From Carboxylicivirga litoralis (GTDB lineage: Bacteria > Bacteroidota > Bacteroidia > Bacteroidales > Marinilabiliaceae): a stretch of 64,000 nt of DNA. Of the stretch, positions 9,285 through 18,478 are shown piece after piece (within the stretch, counting starts at the first letter, position 1; each line of letters opens with the position of its first letter). The stretch is from NCBI RefSeq assembly GCF_025499605.1, contig NZ_JAFMVC010000004.1, positions 1-64,000 of the forward strand, written 5' to 3'. Position numbers and translations under genes: made by a program. Under the pieces are notes generated by a model, which was given only the letters and a program-made list of their open reading frames with translations, was not told the DNA's origin and searched no databases.

Positions 9285-9818
9285 ATGATTAGTAAAATTT
9301 TACATTTAACGGCCAGAATATTGACCCGAATAACCGTTGGGAAAATCCGTATAGCTATTTTAAGGAAACGAGGCGTAAAAATTGGTGATGATTGCATGAT
9401 ATTTAATGCTGATTTTTCAACAGAACCCTATCTGATTTCTTTAGGAAATCATGTAGCAGTATCGAATGGAGTGCGATTTATCACTCATGATGGTGCAGTA
9501 TGGATTTATAGGGATGAGTATCCCGATTTGGATGTTTTTGGAAAGATTGTTATTGGTAACAATACGGTTATTGGAATGAATGCCATTATTTTACCGAATA
9601 CAGTAATTGGTGAAAATTGCATTGTGGCCGCAGGTGCAGTTGTTAAAGGGAAGTTTGAAGACGACTCCTTAATCATGGGTAATCCGGCCAAAAAAATCAT
9701 GAATACAAAAATACAAAAGCGGATGTATTTAATGAGTCCGGCCAAATTCGATTTAAAGAAAATGACCGATCAGCAAAAACGAAAAGTCCTTAAAGAACGG
9801 TTTCAATTACAAAATTAG
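9285..9818 (+). CDS. Left-handed beta-helix (hexapeptide) O-acetyltransferase
   Basis: 177 residues. It carries the repeated hexapeptides of the LbH family (VKIGDDC, VIGNNTVIGMNAIILPNTVIGENCIVAAGAVV) and the usual C-terminal 'MGNPAKKI' turn. The catalytic histidine is probably in FITHDGAVW. Length matches WbbJ/maltose-O-acetyltransferase-like enzymes, which use acetyl-CoA to acetylate a sugar hydroxyl. It is packed between the SGNH-like lipoprotein (5 bp) and a GT4 glycosyltransferase (15 bp), so it very likely modifies the same glycan. Serine acetyltransferase is excluded by the missing N-terminal helical domain. Confidence 0.85.
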   Translation: MISKILHLTARILTRITVGKIRIAILRKRGVKIGDDCMIFNADFSTEPYLISLGNHVAVSNGVRFITHDGAVWIYRDEYPDLDVFGKIVIGNNTVIGMNAIILPNTVIGENCIVAAGAVVKGKFEDDSLIMGNPAKKIMNTKIQKRMYLMSPAKFDLKKMTDQQKRKVLKERFQLQN

Positions 9819-9833
9819 TCTAGGTATATACAG

Positions 9834-10934
9834 ATGAAGATTTTACATGTTGCAGATAATTTAGTCATGGGAGGACGTGAACGTCGCCTTTTAGAACTTA
9901 TAAAAGGTCTTTTGAGTGCTCAGCATGAAATTGTCCTGGTACTGTTTCGTGACGCCATTCATTACAAAGAAGTACATGATTTACCCATTAAACTGATTGT
10001 ACTTAAAAAACGATTCCGATTTGATGTATTTACCTATTTTCAGTTGTTTAAAATATGTAAAGAAACGAACCCAGATGTCATTCACTCCTGGGGTGGTGTT
10101 CCATCTGTGCTGGCAGGACTATCGTCATTATGGTGCAAGAAGAAGTTAGTTAATGGGATGATTGCCAATTCGGAATGTAAGCCTTTTACAATGGATTGGA
10201 ACCGTTCAAAGTTGTCTTTTCCACTTTCAGATGTGATTGTTTCGAATTCTAACGTAGGCATTAAAGCTTATGGAGTGAGTGATAAAAAGGGAGTTGTGAT
10301 TTCTAATGGATTCGATATACAGCGTCTGAATGTTGTGTATAATAGAAAAGAAACATTAAAAGAGATTAACATTTCTAATGGCCAGGCTTTAATTGGTATG
10401 GTTGCAAGTATCAATTGGCGAAAAGATTATCCAACTTTCATCAAATCAGCATTATTGGTTTTAAAGCAAACAACAAATGTTTGCTTTATTATCATTGGAG
10501 ATGGAGAAGACAAAGAAGATGTGAAAGAAATGATTCCTGAAAAACAAAAAAGACACTTTCGTTTTCTAGGCAAAAGGCAGGATGTGGATCGTTTTATCTC
10601 GGTTTTTGACGTAGGCATATTAGCTTCATTTGGAGAAGGTATCTCCAACTCTATTATGGAATATATGGCATTTGAAAAGCCCGTTATAGCCTCAGATGTA
10701 GAAGGGAATAGAGAATTGGTAGAGGCTGATAATTCTGGTTTTTTAGTGGAAGTTAGAAACGAACAAGCAATGGCAGAAAAGATTCTGGAACTCTTGTCAG
10801 ATAAAACACGCTCTATTCAAATGGGGGTAAATGGTAAGCAAATAATTCTTGAACGCTTTACTGAAAAACAAATGACAGAGAAATATATTAAGCTGTATCA
10901 TCAACTTTTGAATAATGAAAAAATGGAAGTATAG
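9834..10934 (+). CDS. Glycosyltransferase family 4 protein
   Basis: 366 residues. MKILHVADNLVMGGRERRLLELI is the GT4 N-terminal nucleotide-fold start. The donor-binding half carries ALIGMVASINWRKDYPTFI, CFIIIGDGEDKEDV and ASFGEGISNSIMEYMAFEKPVIASDVEGNRELV with the EX7E motif. The 3' end overlaps the start of the second pectate-lyase-like gene by 20 bp, so the two are probably translationally coupled. It is a polysaccharide repeat-unit assembly enzyme of unknown sugar specificity. Confidence 0.87.
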   Translation: MKILHVADNLVMGGRERRLLELIKGLLSAQHEIVLVLFRDAIHYKEVHDLPIKLIVLKKRFRFDVFTYFQLFKICKETNPDVIHSWGGVPSVLAGLSSLWCKKKLVNGMIANSECKPFTMDWNRSKLSFPLSDVIVSNSNVGIKAYGVSDKKGVVISNGFDIQRLNVVYNRKETLKEINISNGQALIGMVASINWRKDYPTFIKSALLVLKQTTNVCFIIIGDGEDKEDVKEMIPEKQKRHFRFLGKRQDVDRFISVFDVGILASFGEGISNSIMEYMAFEKPVIASDVEGNRELVEADNSGFLVEVRNEQAMAEKILELLSDKTRSIQMGVNGKQIILERFTEKQMTEKYIKLYHQLLNNEKMEV

Positions 10935-12168
10935 TATAGTTTTAATAGTGTTAATAGGATGTGTCATTTCATCTACAAGTGCTCAAGGTATGTTCCCTGG
11001 TGCTGAAGGATTTGGGGCACAATCGCGTGGCGCTTATGCAGGAGAACAATTGCCACAAATTATTAAGGTAACCAACCTTAATGATGGAGGACCAGGCTCA
11101 TTAAGGGCAGCTATCAATCGTCAGTATCCCAGGATTATTATCTTCGAGGTTAGCGGAGTTATTGAATTAAATAGAACATTGAGAATTAATTCTCCTTACG
11201 TGTTTATTGCTGCTCAAACAGCTCCTTTTCCTGGAATAACTCTTAAAAATTATCCTTTAGGAATATCATCGCATGATGTGCTAGTTCAGGGAATAAAAGT
11301 TAGACCAGGAACAGCATCTAACAAACAAATTGATGGAATTAATATTGCTGATGATTCAACAAAGCTATACAACATTATGGTTGATCATTGCAGTGTTTCA
11401 TGGGCACTTGATGAAAACATTGGTATTTTAAATGGGGGGGATGGAATTACAATTAGCAATTGTATCATTAGTGAATGCCTTACTCATATGAACCATTCCA
11501 AAGGTCTTCTATCTATGCATTCAAAAAGGATAAGTGTTATCAAAAATATGTTTGTGCATAATTCTGATCGTAATCCGCTTGTTTGGGGAGACACTTATGG
11601 TGTTCAGATTATCAATAATTTAATCTACAATAGCGATACTCATGCTGTTTATTTAGGTATGTCGGGGGAGGGTAAAACACCAATGAAAGCTGATATAGTA
11701 GGCAACTATTACATACTAGGTAAGAGAAACCGCAATGATAAGTTGCTTTCTATTCATGAAAACTTTCAAAACAATGGTAAAGTTTATGTACATGGCAATA
11801 TGACCAAAGGTGTTAACTCTACTGATCAATATAGTCGTGACATGTTACACAATCCCGGCAATAAAGCGGTTTTTAATACTGAAATGTCTGATGATGTCAA
11901 GAATGTTCAAGTTATAAATGCAACTATATTAACGAATTACTTAATAAAAAACTGTGGTGCACAGGCCCAATCAAGAGACGAAATTGATAGCCGAATAATT
12001 AATGATGTTATTAAACAAACAGGTAATCGAATTGCACTACCATCTGAAGTGGGTGGCTGGGTCTATGAGGCAGGTGAAAGGAAATTAGATTTACCTGCAG
12101 AACCTCATGCTGATGATGATGAAAATGGATTTACCAACATTGAGGAATGGCTTCATAGTTTTTTATAA
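10915..12168 (+). CDS. Secreted pectate-lyase-like (PL1-type beta-helix) protein, copy 2
   Basis: 417 residues. The signal peptide (MKKWKYSIVLIVLIGCVISSTSAQ) is followed by MFPGAEGFGAQSRGAY and the same PL1-like blocks as copy 1: DGGPGSLRAA, IAAQTAPFPGITL, DHCSVSWALDENIGI. It ends with a calcium-loop-like DDDENGFTNIEEWL. By eye a clear majority of aligned residues are identical to the protein at 1761-3026, including long exact blocks such as DGINIADDSTKL. The start lies inside the upstream glycosyltransferase gene. Probably a periplasmic or secreted lyase or glycan-binding beta-helix acting on the product of this locus. Two copies flanking the glycosyltransferases suggest duplication or two related target linkages. 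Confidence 0.75.
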   Translation: MKKWKYSIVLIVLIGCVISSTSAQGMFPGAEGFGAQSRGAYAGEQLPQIIKVTNLNDGGPGSLRAAINRQYPRIIIFEVSGVIELNRTLRINSPYVFIAAQTAPFPGITLKNYPLGISSHDVLVQGIKVRPGTASNKQIDGINIADDSTKLYNIMVDHCSVSWALDENIGILNGGDGITISNCIISECLTHMNHSKGLLSMHSKRISVIKNMFVHNSDRNPLVWGDTYGVQIINNLIYNSDTHAVYLGMSGEGKTPMKADIVGNYYILGKRNRNDKLLSIHENFQNNGKVYVHGNMTKGVNSTDQYSRDMLHNPGNKAVFNTEMSDDVKNVQVINATILTNYLIKNCGAQAQSRDEIDSRIINDVIKQTGNRIALPSEVGGWVYEAGERKLDLPAEPHADDDENGFTNIEEWLHSFL

Positions 12169-12379
12169 GTGAGGGAATTTAGTTTTTAGCCATCAATATT
12201 TAAACATTAGTGTAAAGATTCATCCTGTATAACAAAAAAGGAAGCATCTAAAGGCTTATATCCTTAACTTATAAATCCTATTAAGGGGAGAAATATTCAA
12301 CGTAATGTGGTGTATAGTTGTTACGGTTGGAATTGCCAATTATGGACAGCGTTAATGTAGTTAAATCAAATATTATATC

Positions 12380-12622
12380 ATGAAAGAAGATATCAGAACA
12401 TTTATATCAGAAATAACATTTGTTGATAAAAGTACAATAGCAGATGAAACAAAGCTTTTTGAAGAAGGTATTTTTGATTCAATGGGCTTGCTAAGTCTGA
12501 TTACTTTTTTGGATGAGCAAATGGGCGTTAAAACTGACGATTCCGATTTGACTGAAGAAAATTTCCAGAGTATAAATACTATTGTAGCGTTCTTAGAACG
12601 TAAAAAGTCACTTGTTAACTAG
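12380..12622 (+). CDS. Acyl carrier protein
   Basis: 80 residues of acyl/peptidyl carrier protein type. The phosphopantetheine attachment serine lies in EEGIFDSMGLLSLI (Ser34), with an acidic helix II (FLDEQMGV) and a C-terminal helix (NTIVAFLERK). It is not the housekeeping ACP of fatty acid synthesis: the motif is DSMG instead of DSLD, and it stands alone at the head of a four-gene operon (5 bp to AsnB). It probably carries an acyl or aminoacyl group activated by the AMP ligase at 15603 for attachment to the polysaccharide or its precursor (inference). Confidence 0.88.
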   Translation: MKEDIRTFISEITFVDKSTIADETKLFEEGIFDSMGLLSLITFLDEQMGVKTDDSDLTEENFQSINTIVAFLERKKSLVN

Positions 12623-12627
12623 GGCCT

Positions 12628-14601
12628 ATGTGTGGTATTGTTGGGTTTATTAACGATGGTTTTAATGTGGGGCAAAAAGAGCATGTACTCAATAAAATGC
12701 TTACCCGCATCAGGCATCGTGGACCCGACGAAACAGGGCTTTACATTCATCAGCAGTGTTCCATGGGCAATGTGCGCCTTAGTATTGTTGACTTAAGCTC
12801 AGGCCAGCAGCCTTTGTGTAATAGCGATGGAACTTTATGGATTGCCTACAACGGGGAAGTATATAATCACATTGAGCTGAAGAAAAAACTTGAGCAAAAA
12901 GGACATCGTTTCAGAACCAATTGCGATACAGAGGTTGTATTGCACATGTTTGAAGAATATGGTCCGGCTTGTCTAGAGCAATTAAATGGTCAGTTTGCAT
13001 TTTCTATTTGGGATGAAAAAAGGCAATCGCTGTTTTTAGCTCGTGATCGCTTTGGTATCCGACCTTTGTTTTATACGCAGAAAGAAGAACAATTGATTTA
13101 TGCTTCAGAAGTGAAGTGTTTGTTTGAACATCCAATAACGAATAGAGCCATTGACATAAAAGGCTTAAAAGAATCACTGATATTCTGGGCACCTCTTTCG
13201 CCCAATACCGTTTTTGATGACGTTAAGGAAGTGCCTCCAGGTCATTATCTTATAGCCAATCATGAGGGATTAGCAGTGAAGTCTTATTGGCGATATAATT
13301 TTAATAAAGAAAAATTCTCCGGCACACTAAACGAAGCAGCTGAAGAACTTCGTAGTTTATTGAAAAGTAGTGTGGATTTACGCTTGCGAGCCGATGTGAA
13401 AGTTGCCGCTTATTTAAGTGGAGGTTTGGATTCGAGCGTAACGACAGCTTTGGTTAAAGAGATTCAACCTCATGTATTAAATACTTTTTCCATTGGCTTT
13501 GATGAACATAACTATGACGAATCATCGTACCAAAATGAGGTGGCGCAATACTTCAATACCAATCATCAAAGCATCTCGTGCAATAACTCTTCTATTGCTA
13601 TGGCACTTCATAAAGCCGTTTATCATGCCGAGGCTCCAATTTTACGCACATCGCCTGTACCCATGATGCTACTCTCATCTCTTGTGCGACAGCATGGTAT
13701 TAAAGTGGTTTTGACTGGCGAAGGTGCAGACGAAATGTTGGGTGGGTATAATATTTTTAAAGAAACCATTATTCGGCATTTCTGGGCACGACAGCCTGAC
13801 TCAAAAATCAGACCTTTACTGTTGAGAACGTTATATCCCTATATTCCACAATTGAAGGATGCATCGTCAATGATGTTGAAATTATTTTTTGGCTATCAGC
13901 TGAATCAAACTAATTCGCCGGTTTATTCACATTTGTTACGATGGAAAAATGGGCAGCAGTTAACTAATTTGTTTGCTAAAGATGTTGCCAGTGAGCTTGC
14001 ATACTATCATCCTGTTGATGAACTGTCAATGCAATTAGAGCAAGAGTTAGAAGGTTTTACCTTGCTTGAAAAGGCGCAATTGATAGAATCACGATTGTTT
14101 ATGTCAGGTTATCTGTTATCATCGCAAGGCGATAGGGTAGCTATGGCTAATTCGGTCGAAGGCCGTTATCCATTTTTAGACCATAGGGTGGCCGAATTTT
14201 GTGCCACCTTACCTGATGAATTCAAAATTCGTGGATTAAACGAAAAGGTGCTCCTTAAAGAAATGATGAAAGGCCAGTTGCCTGGGGTGGTTTTGAATCG
14301 ACCGAAGCAAGCTTACCGTGCTCCTGTTGCACAAGCCATCTTGAATGAACCATCATTGTTGGAAGAATATTTAAATCCTGATGAGATTAGCAATGCAGGC
14401 TTGTTTAGTAAAGAGAAAATAGGCCTTTTATTGAAAAAAATGCAAAGTGGAAAACCCATTACCGAGCAAGATAATATGGCCTTAATTGCGGTTTTATCTA
14501 CACAAATACTGCATCACAAGTTCATTTCTGCTCATCAAAGTTTGAATGAAAAAGATCTGTTAAAAGGAGACGTGAAAAATAAGCAAATAATTATTCAATA
14601 A
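12628..14601 (+). CDS. asnB: Asparagine synthase (glutamine-hydrolysing)-type amidotransferase
   Basis: 657 residues. The N-terminus MCGIVGFIND carries the class II glutaminase nucleophile Cys2 and further conserved blocks (RHRGPDETG, YNGEVYNH). The C-terminal synthetase domain has the ATP-pyrophosphatase loop SGGLDSSVTTAL and VLTGEGADEMLGGYNIF. Family chemistry: ammonia from glutamine is transferred to an adenylated carboxylate. AsnB paralogs inside polysaccharide loci commonly amidate or aminate sugar-linked or carrier-linked substrates and do not serve asparagine supply. Here it is locked between an ACP and an NadE-like protein, so the substrate may be ACP-bound or a uronic acid. The glutaminase and synthetase signature motifs appear intact. 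Confidence 0.9.
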   Translation: MCGIVGFINDGFNVGQKEHVLNKMLTRIRHRGPDETGLYIHQQCSMGNVRLSIVDLSSGQQPLCNSDGTLWIAYNGEVYNHIELKKKLEQKGHRFRTNCDTEVVLHMFEEYGPACLEQLNGQFAFSIWDEKRQSLFLARDRFGIRPLFYTQKEEQLIYASEVKCLFEHPITNRAIDIKGLKESLIFWAPLSPNTVFDDVKEVPPGHYLIANHEGLAVKSYWRYNFNKEKFSGTLNEAAEELRSLLKSSVDLRLRADVKVAAYLSGGLDSSVTTALVKEIQPHVLNTFSIGFDEHNYDESSYQNEVAQYFNTNHQSISCNNSSIAMALHKAVYHAEAPILRTSPVPMMLLSSLVRQHGIKVVLTGEGADEMLGGYNIFKETIIRHFWARQPDSKIRPLLLRTLYPYIPQLKDASSMMLKLFFGYQLNQTNSPVYSHLLRWKNGQQLTNLFAKDVASELAYYHPVDELSMQLEQELEGFTLLEKAQLIESRLFMSGYLLSSQGDRVAMANSVEGRYPFLDHRVAEFCATLPDEFKIRGLNEKVLLKEMMKGQLPGVVLNRPKQAYRAPVAQAILNEPSLLEEYLNPDEISNAGLFSKEKIGLLLKKMQSGKPITEQDNMALIAVLSTQILHHKFISAHQSLNEKDLLKGDVKNKQIIIQ

Positions 14602-14611
14602 ACTTTTACCA

Positions 14612-15592
14612 ATGGCTAAACCTAAATTTACAAAAGACATAATTAAACTCGCCGATGTTAATGCTACAATAGAGCATCTGGTGGCGAAACTCAAAGATGA
14701 TGTAGCAAAGCAATTACGACGCAGAGGTGGTATTGTTGGAATTAGTGGAGGAATTGATTCTTCAGTCACATTAGCTTTGACCGTTAAAGCTTTAGGAGCA
14801 AAAAATGTAGTTGGAGTAATGTTGCCCGAGAAAGATTCAAGCGATGACAGTAAAGCGTTTGCACTGGAGTTAGCCAGCAAATATGGTGTTGAGGTAGTTG
14901 AAGAGAATATCAGTGGAGCTTTAGATGGTTTTGGATGTTATTCGCGACGCGATGAGGCAGTCAAACGAGTTATACCGGAGTTCAATCCATTGGTTGATAA
15001 AATGAAGATTGGCATTCCTCAGGAGTTTCTTAATACTAATTTGCCTCCGGTGTTTTACGTGACTGTAATATTTGCAGATGGTTCTGAAAAAAGTGAGCGA
15101 CTACCTATGAATGAATACCTGCAAATTGTGGCCGCTTCCAATTTTAAGCAGCGCAGTCGTATGTCCATGTTGTATTACCATGCCGAGGCGAAGCACTATG
15201 CAGTCATCGGAACTCCAAATAAACACGAGGTACAGCAAGGCTTTTTTGTAAAATATGGCGATGGCGGTGCTGATGTGATGCCAATTGGCAATTTATATAA
15301 AACACAGGTATATGAATTGGCTCGTCATATAGGAGTTCCGCAGAATATAATTGATCGGATTCCCACAACCGATACTTATACAGCCGAACAAACACAGGAA
15401 GAATTCTTTTACCAGATGCCTTTTGAAATGATGGATTTATTGTGGTACGGATGGGAAAATAACTATTCACCTGCAGAGGTTGCAGTAGCGTTGCAGAAAG
15501 AAGTAGACGAAGTGGAAAAGGTGTTTAAAAATTTTGAACGAAAAAAGAAGACGACGGAATACCTTCGCATGCCGCCAATTCATAACTATTAA
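14612..15592 (+). CDS. NadE-like ATP-pyrophosphatase (NAD+ synthase family)
   Basis: 326 residues. The ATP-pyrophosphatase loop GISGGIDSSVTLAL is at residues 43-56. GADVMPIGNLYKTQVYELARHIGVP matches the NadE core. It is longer than ammonia-dependent NadE (about 275), with extra sequence around 105-175. The usual NadE substrate motif (P-x-A-x-L-x-P-x-Q-x-D) is replaced by PTTDTYTAEQTQEEFF. There is no glutaminase domain. The neighbours (ACP, AsnB, acyl-AMP ligase; spacing 10 bp on both sides) argue for a dedicated biosynthetic amidation or adenylation step and against cofactor synthesis. A dual role in NAD synthesis cannot be ruled out. Confidence 0.7.
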   Translation: MAKPKFTKDIIKLADVNATIEHLVAKLKDDVAKQLRRRGGIVGISGGIDSSVTLALTVKALGAKNVVGVMLPEKDSSDDSKAFALELASKYGVEVVEENISGALDGFGCYSRRDEAVKRVIPEFNPLVDKMKIGIPQEFLNTNLPPVFYVTVIFADGSEKSERLPMNEYLQIVAASNFKQRSRMSMLYYHAEAKHYAVIGTPNKHEVQQGFFVKYGDGGADVMPIGNLYKTQVYELARHIGVPQNIIDRIPTTDTYTAEQTQEEFFYQMPFEMMDLLWYGWENNYSPAEVAVALQKEVDEVEKVFKNFERKKKTTEYLRMPPIHNY

Positions 15593-15602
15593 TACTCATA
15601 TC

Positions 15603-17060
15603 ATGAATTGTGTCGATTATTTATTGCAAGATCATCAGGAACGATCAGGAGATTTTATTCTTGGGCGAGGGGCTACATTGACATATCCAAAATTGATAGA
15701 TGGAGTGCTGAAATTGAGTAGCTGGCTTGAAACTACGATTGGAAGAGGTCGGAATGTGATGCTGATGATGCCTAATTCAGCACATTCGGTGATCAGCTAT
15801 TTAGCCATTATGAAATCGGGTAATGTTGTGGTACCACTTAATCCAACTATTGAAGCTGAGGGATTTAATGATATTGTTGGCCGTTGCAAAAGCGTACTTT
15901 TAATAACTTCAGTCCAATTGAGAAAACGACTTAATCCGCAAATAGAAACAATTGTAACTGAAAGTGAAATCGATTTTGTAATTAATACAGATGAGTTAGC
16001 AACTTGGCAGCACAGTGCAATCGAGCCAGATGCTTTGGCGCAAATTATATTTACTTCAGGTTCAACTGCTAAGCCTAAAGGCGTTATGATTTCTCATAAA
16101 AATATTATCGCCAATACAAGTTCAATAATAGAATATCTGCAATTGACAGAAGACGATATAATTGAGATTGTTTTGCCGTTTTTCTATTGTTATGGATTGT
16201 CATTACTGCATACACATTTAAAAGTGGGAGGTAGTGTGGTGCTCAATAATACCTTTATCTTTCTTAGTTCGGTGCTGGATGATTTTCAAAAGTATAAATG
16301 TACCGGATTTGCAGGCGTACCCAGTCATTTTCAGATATTGCTTCGTAAATCAGATTCTTTCAAAAATACTGTGTTTTCGCACTTGCGATATGTGACACAG
16401 GCAGGCGGTAAATTGCATACTACTTTTATTAAAGAATTTTGCGAGAGTCAGCCTGATATAAGATTCATTGTGATGTACGGTCAGACTGAAGCTACAGCAC
16501 GACTGTCTTATTTGCCTGTTGAGCGTTTGAGCGATAAATTAGGTTCGTTAGGGAAAGGCATACCAAACGTAGAGTTGCGAGTTGTTAACTCAGAAGGAGA
16601 AAAGGTTAAGCCTGGCGAGATAGGTGAGATTATTGCTCAGGGAGATAATGTGATGCTTGGCTACTATAATGAACCAGAGGAAACTGCAAGCACAATAAGA
16701 GACAACTGGCTTTATACTGGTGATTTGGCCAAAGTTGATGAAGATGGTTTTATCTATCATGCTGCCAGAAAGAAGGAGATTATTAAAGTTGGCGGTCGTC
16801 GGGTAAGCCCCAAAGAGATTGAGGAGGTGATTGTTGGAATTGACGGCGTTATTGACTGTTCAATTGAAGCCGTAGAAGATGAGCTATTAGGTGAAGCTAT
16901 AAAGGCTATTTTGGTGATTAATACAACAAAAAATAATATCACGGAAGAGTTAGTAAAACAGTATTGTGCCAGCAAGTTGGCTAATTATAAAGTGCCACAG
17001 TTAGTTGAATTTATTGATAAATTAAATATTAACTCAACCGGTAAGAAAGTTAAAGCATAA
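15603..17060 (+). CDS. Acyl/aryl-AMP ligase (ANL superfamily)
   Basis: 485 residues from ATG 15603. An in-frame ATG at 15534 overlaps the previous gene and adds an unrelated basic stretch, so it is rejected. ANL motifs are all present: P-loop TSGSTAKPKG (151-160), YGQTEATARL, YTGDLAKVDEDGFIYHAARKKEIIKVGGRRVSP, and the C-terminal adenylation lysine in NSTGKKVKA. It activates a carboxylic acid with ATP and hands it to CoA or to a carrier protein. With the ACP four genes upstream it probably loads that ACP. The acid cannot be predicted from sequence alone. Confidence 0.85.
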   Translation: MNCVDYLLQDHQERSGDFILGRGATLTYPKLIDGVLKLSSWLETTIGRGRNVMLMMPNSAHSVISYLAIMKSGNVVVPLNPTIEAEGFNDIVGRCKSVLLITSVQLRKRLNPQIETIVTESEIDFVINTDELATWQHSAIEPDALAQIIFTSGSTAKPKGVMISHKNIIANTSSIIEYLQLTEDDIIEIVLPFFYCYGLSLLHTHLKVGGSVVLNNTFIFLSSVLDDFQKYKCTGFAGVPSHFQILLRKSDSFKNTVFSHLRYVTQAGGKLHTTFIKEFCESQPDIRFIVMYGQTEATARLSYLPVERLSDKLGSLGKGIPNVELRVVNSEGEKVKPGEIGEIIAQGDNVMLGYYNEPEETASTIRDNWLYTGDLAKVDEDGFIYHAARKKEIIKVGGRRVSPKEIEEVIVGIDGVIDCSIEAVEDELLGEAIKAILVINTTKNNITEELVKQYCASKLANYKVPQLVEFIDKLNINSTGKKVKA

Positions 17061-17297
17061 TTTTTAATTAAAACAATCTTAACGATTATCAGGAATTTAT
17101 TGACATTCGTAAAAATCAATTATAGATAATGTGTTTTTGATAAACGTTGTTTTTTTATACGGGAATATTACAATATTAATGTTGAATATTAAATATTGAT
17201 GGTTAGCTATTTGATGAACACTTAATGCTCGTGTAAAGCAACTGTACAAATGTAATAGAAGCCCGTAAATTGCATGGTGAGATAATTATTCGGGAAA

Positions 17298-18422
17298 ATG
17301 AGGAATGTTGAATCGATAAGTGCCATTGGTAGAGTTTTGTCGGTACCAAAACAATTGGTCACCGACCTCATCGTAGAGAATGTGCCTTCGAAGGAAGTGT
17401 TGAATTCTGCATTAACAAAGAAAGTGAGCAATTACATCAATCAACATGTTGCCATCGAATCACATTCAACCGCCTTAATTTCTGACAATTCCCATACGCA
17501 TATTCCCGTATCAAAACAAGCCAATCTTCGAAGTGTTGTTAATATTCGACAGATAAATGATGTGAGGTATATTAACAAATACTTGTGCAAGGTTAATGAA
17601 TGCCTTCCTGATGCTGGTTTGTTTATTGGCTGTGTTGAATCTACAAGTAATAAGAAAATTAAGCTTTTTAAAGGTAAACACAACCTCTGGACACAACTGG
17701 TTTGGTTGTATTGCTTCTTTGTCCACCGGGTTTGGCCTAAGGTTCCTAAGTTGAGAAAACTATATTTTTACTTGACAAAAGGTCGGTATAGGTGGTTGAC
17801 TGTCGCGGAGGTGTTAGGGCGCCTGGTTAGTTGTGGTTTTGAAATTATTGAATTTAAAGAGATAGAGGGTAAGATATATTTTGTGGTAATAAAAACGCAT
17901 GAACCAGATCATAATATGTACCCATCTTATTCGCCTGTTTTTGGTATGCGGCGTGTTGGTAAAAATGGAAAATTAATAAAGGTTTATAAATTCAGGACAA
18001 TGCACCCGTACTCTGAATACCTGCAAGATTATGTTATTCGCTTGAATGGCTATAATGAAGTAGGAAAACCTGCCAATGACTTTAGATTAACCCGATGGGG
18101 AAGAGTGTTTAGAAAGTATTGGTTGGACGAACTGCCTCAACTTATTAACGTCTTAATAGGGAATATGGCTATCGTTGGTATGCGTCCCTTAAGTCAGACG
18201 CGATTTAACGAGTTGCCAAAAGATGTGCAAGAAAAACGAATAAAATTTAAGCCGGGTTGTATTCCACCGTATGTAGCTCTAAATATGCCAAATAGTGAGG
18301 GAAATGTTGTTGCGGAGCGCATATATATGGCTGCAAAAGAAAAAGCTCCATTTTTAACAGATGTAAAGTACTTCTGTAAAGCCATTTTTAATATCCTTAC
18401 AGGGAAGATATGTAGTTCGTGA
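17298..18422 (+). CDS. Bacterial sugar transferase (polyprenyl-P sugar-1-P transferase type) without membrane anchor
   Basis: 374 residues. The C-terminal part (about 212-374) has the sugar-transferase core: PVFGMRRVGKNGKLIKVYKFRTM, RLTRWGRVFRKYWLDELPQLINVLIGNMAIVGMRPL and DVKYFCKAIFNILTGK. Normal members start this domain with a hydrophobic reentrant helix (KR.FD..LS..) just before 'PVFF.Q'. Here residues 1-210 are soluble-looking and include a methyltransferase-like tail (WLTVAEVLGRLVSCGFEIIEF). Family role: moves hexose-1-phosphate from UDP-sugar onto undecaprenyl phosphate to start repeat-unit synthesis. It stands 237 bp after the acyl ligase, closing the polysaccharide locus. How it contacts the membrane is unclear. 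Confidence 0.75.
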   Translation: MRNVESISAIGRVLSVPKQLVTDLIVENVPSKEVLNSALTKKVSNYINQHVAIESHSTALISDNSHTHIPVSKQANLRSVVNIRQINDVRYINKYLCKVNECLPDAGLFIGCVESTSNKKIKLFKGKHNLWTQLVWLYCFFVHRVWPKVPKLRKLYFYLTKGRYRWLTVAEVLGRLVSCGFEIIEFKEIEGKIYFVVIKTHEPDHNMYPSYSPVFGMRRVGKNGKLIKVYKFRTMHPYSEYLQDYVIRLNGYNEVGKPANDFRLTRWGRVFRKYWLDELPQLINVLIGNMAIVGMRPLSQTRFNELPKDVQEKRIKFKPGCIPPYVALNMPNSEGNVVAERIYMAAKEKAPFLTDVKYFCKAIFNILTGKICSS

Positions 18423-18478
18423 TGATAACTTGAATTTAAGAGTAGGATATCATAAATTTATTTAATTGATAAAATCCT

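Noticed and set aside
14612-15592. Housekeeping NAD+ synthase (nadE)
   Set aside because: The NadE substrate motif is altered, there is extra sequence, and the gene is locked in a polysaccharide operon; left as NadE-like.
15534-15602. Upstream start for the acyl-AMP ligase
   Set aside because: The added residues overlap the NadE-like gene and are Arg-rich junk compared with the family N-terminus.
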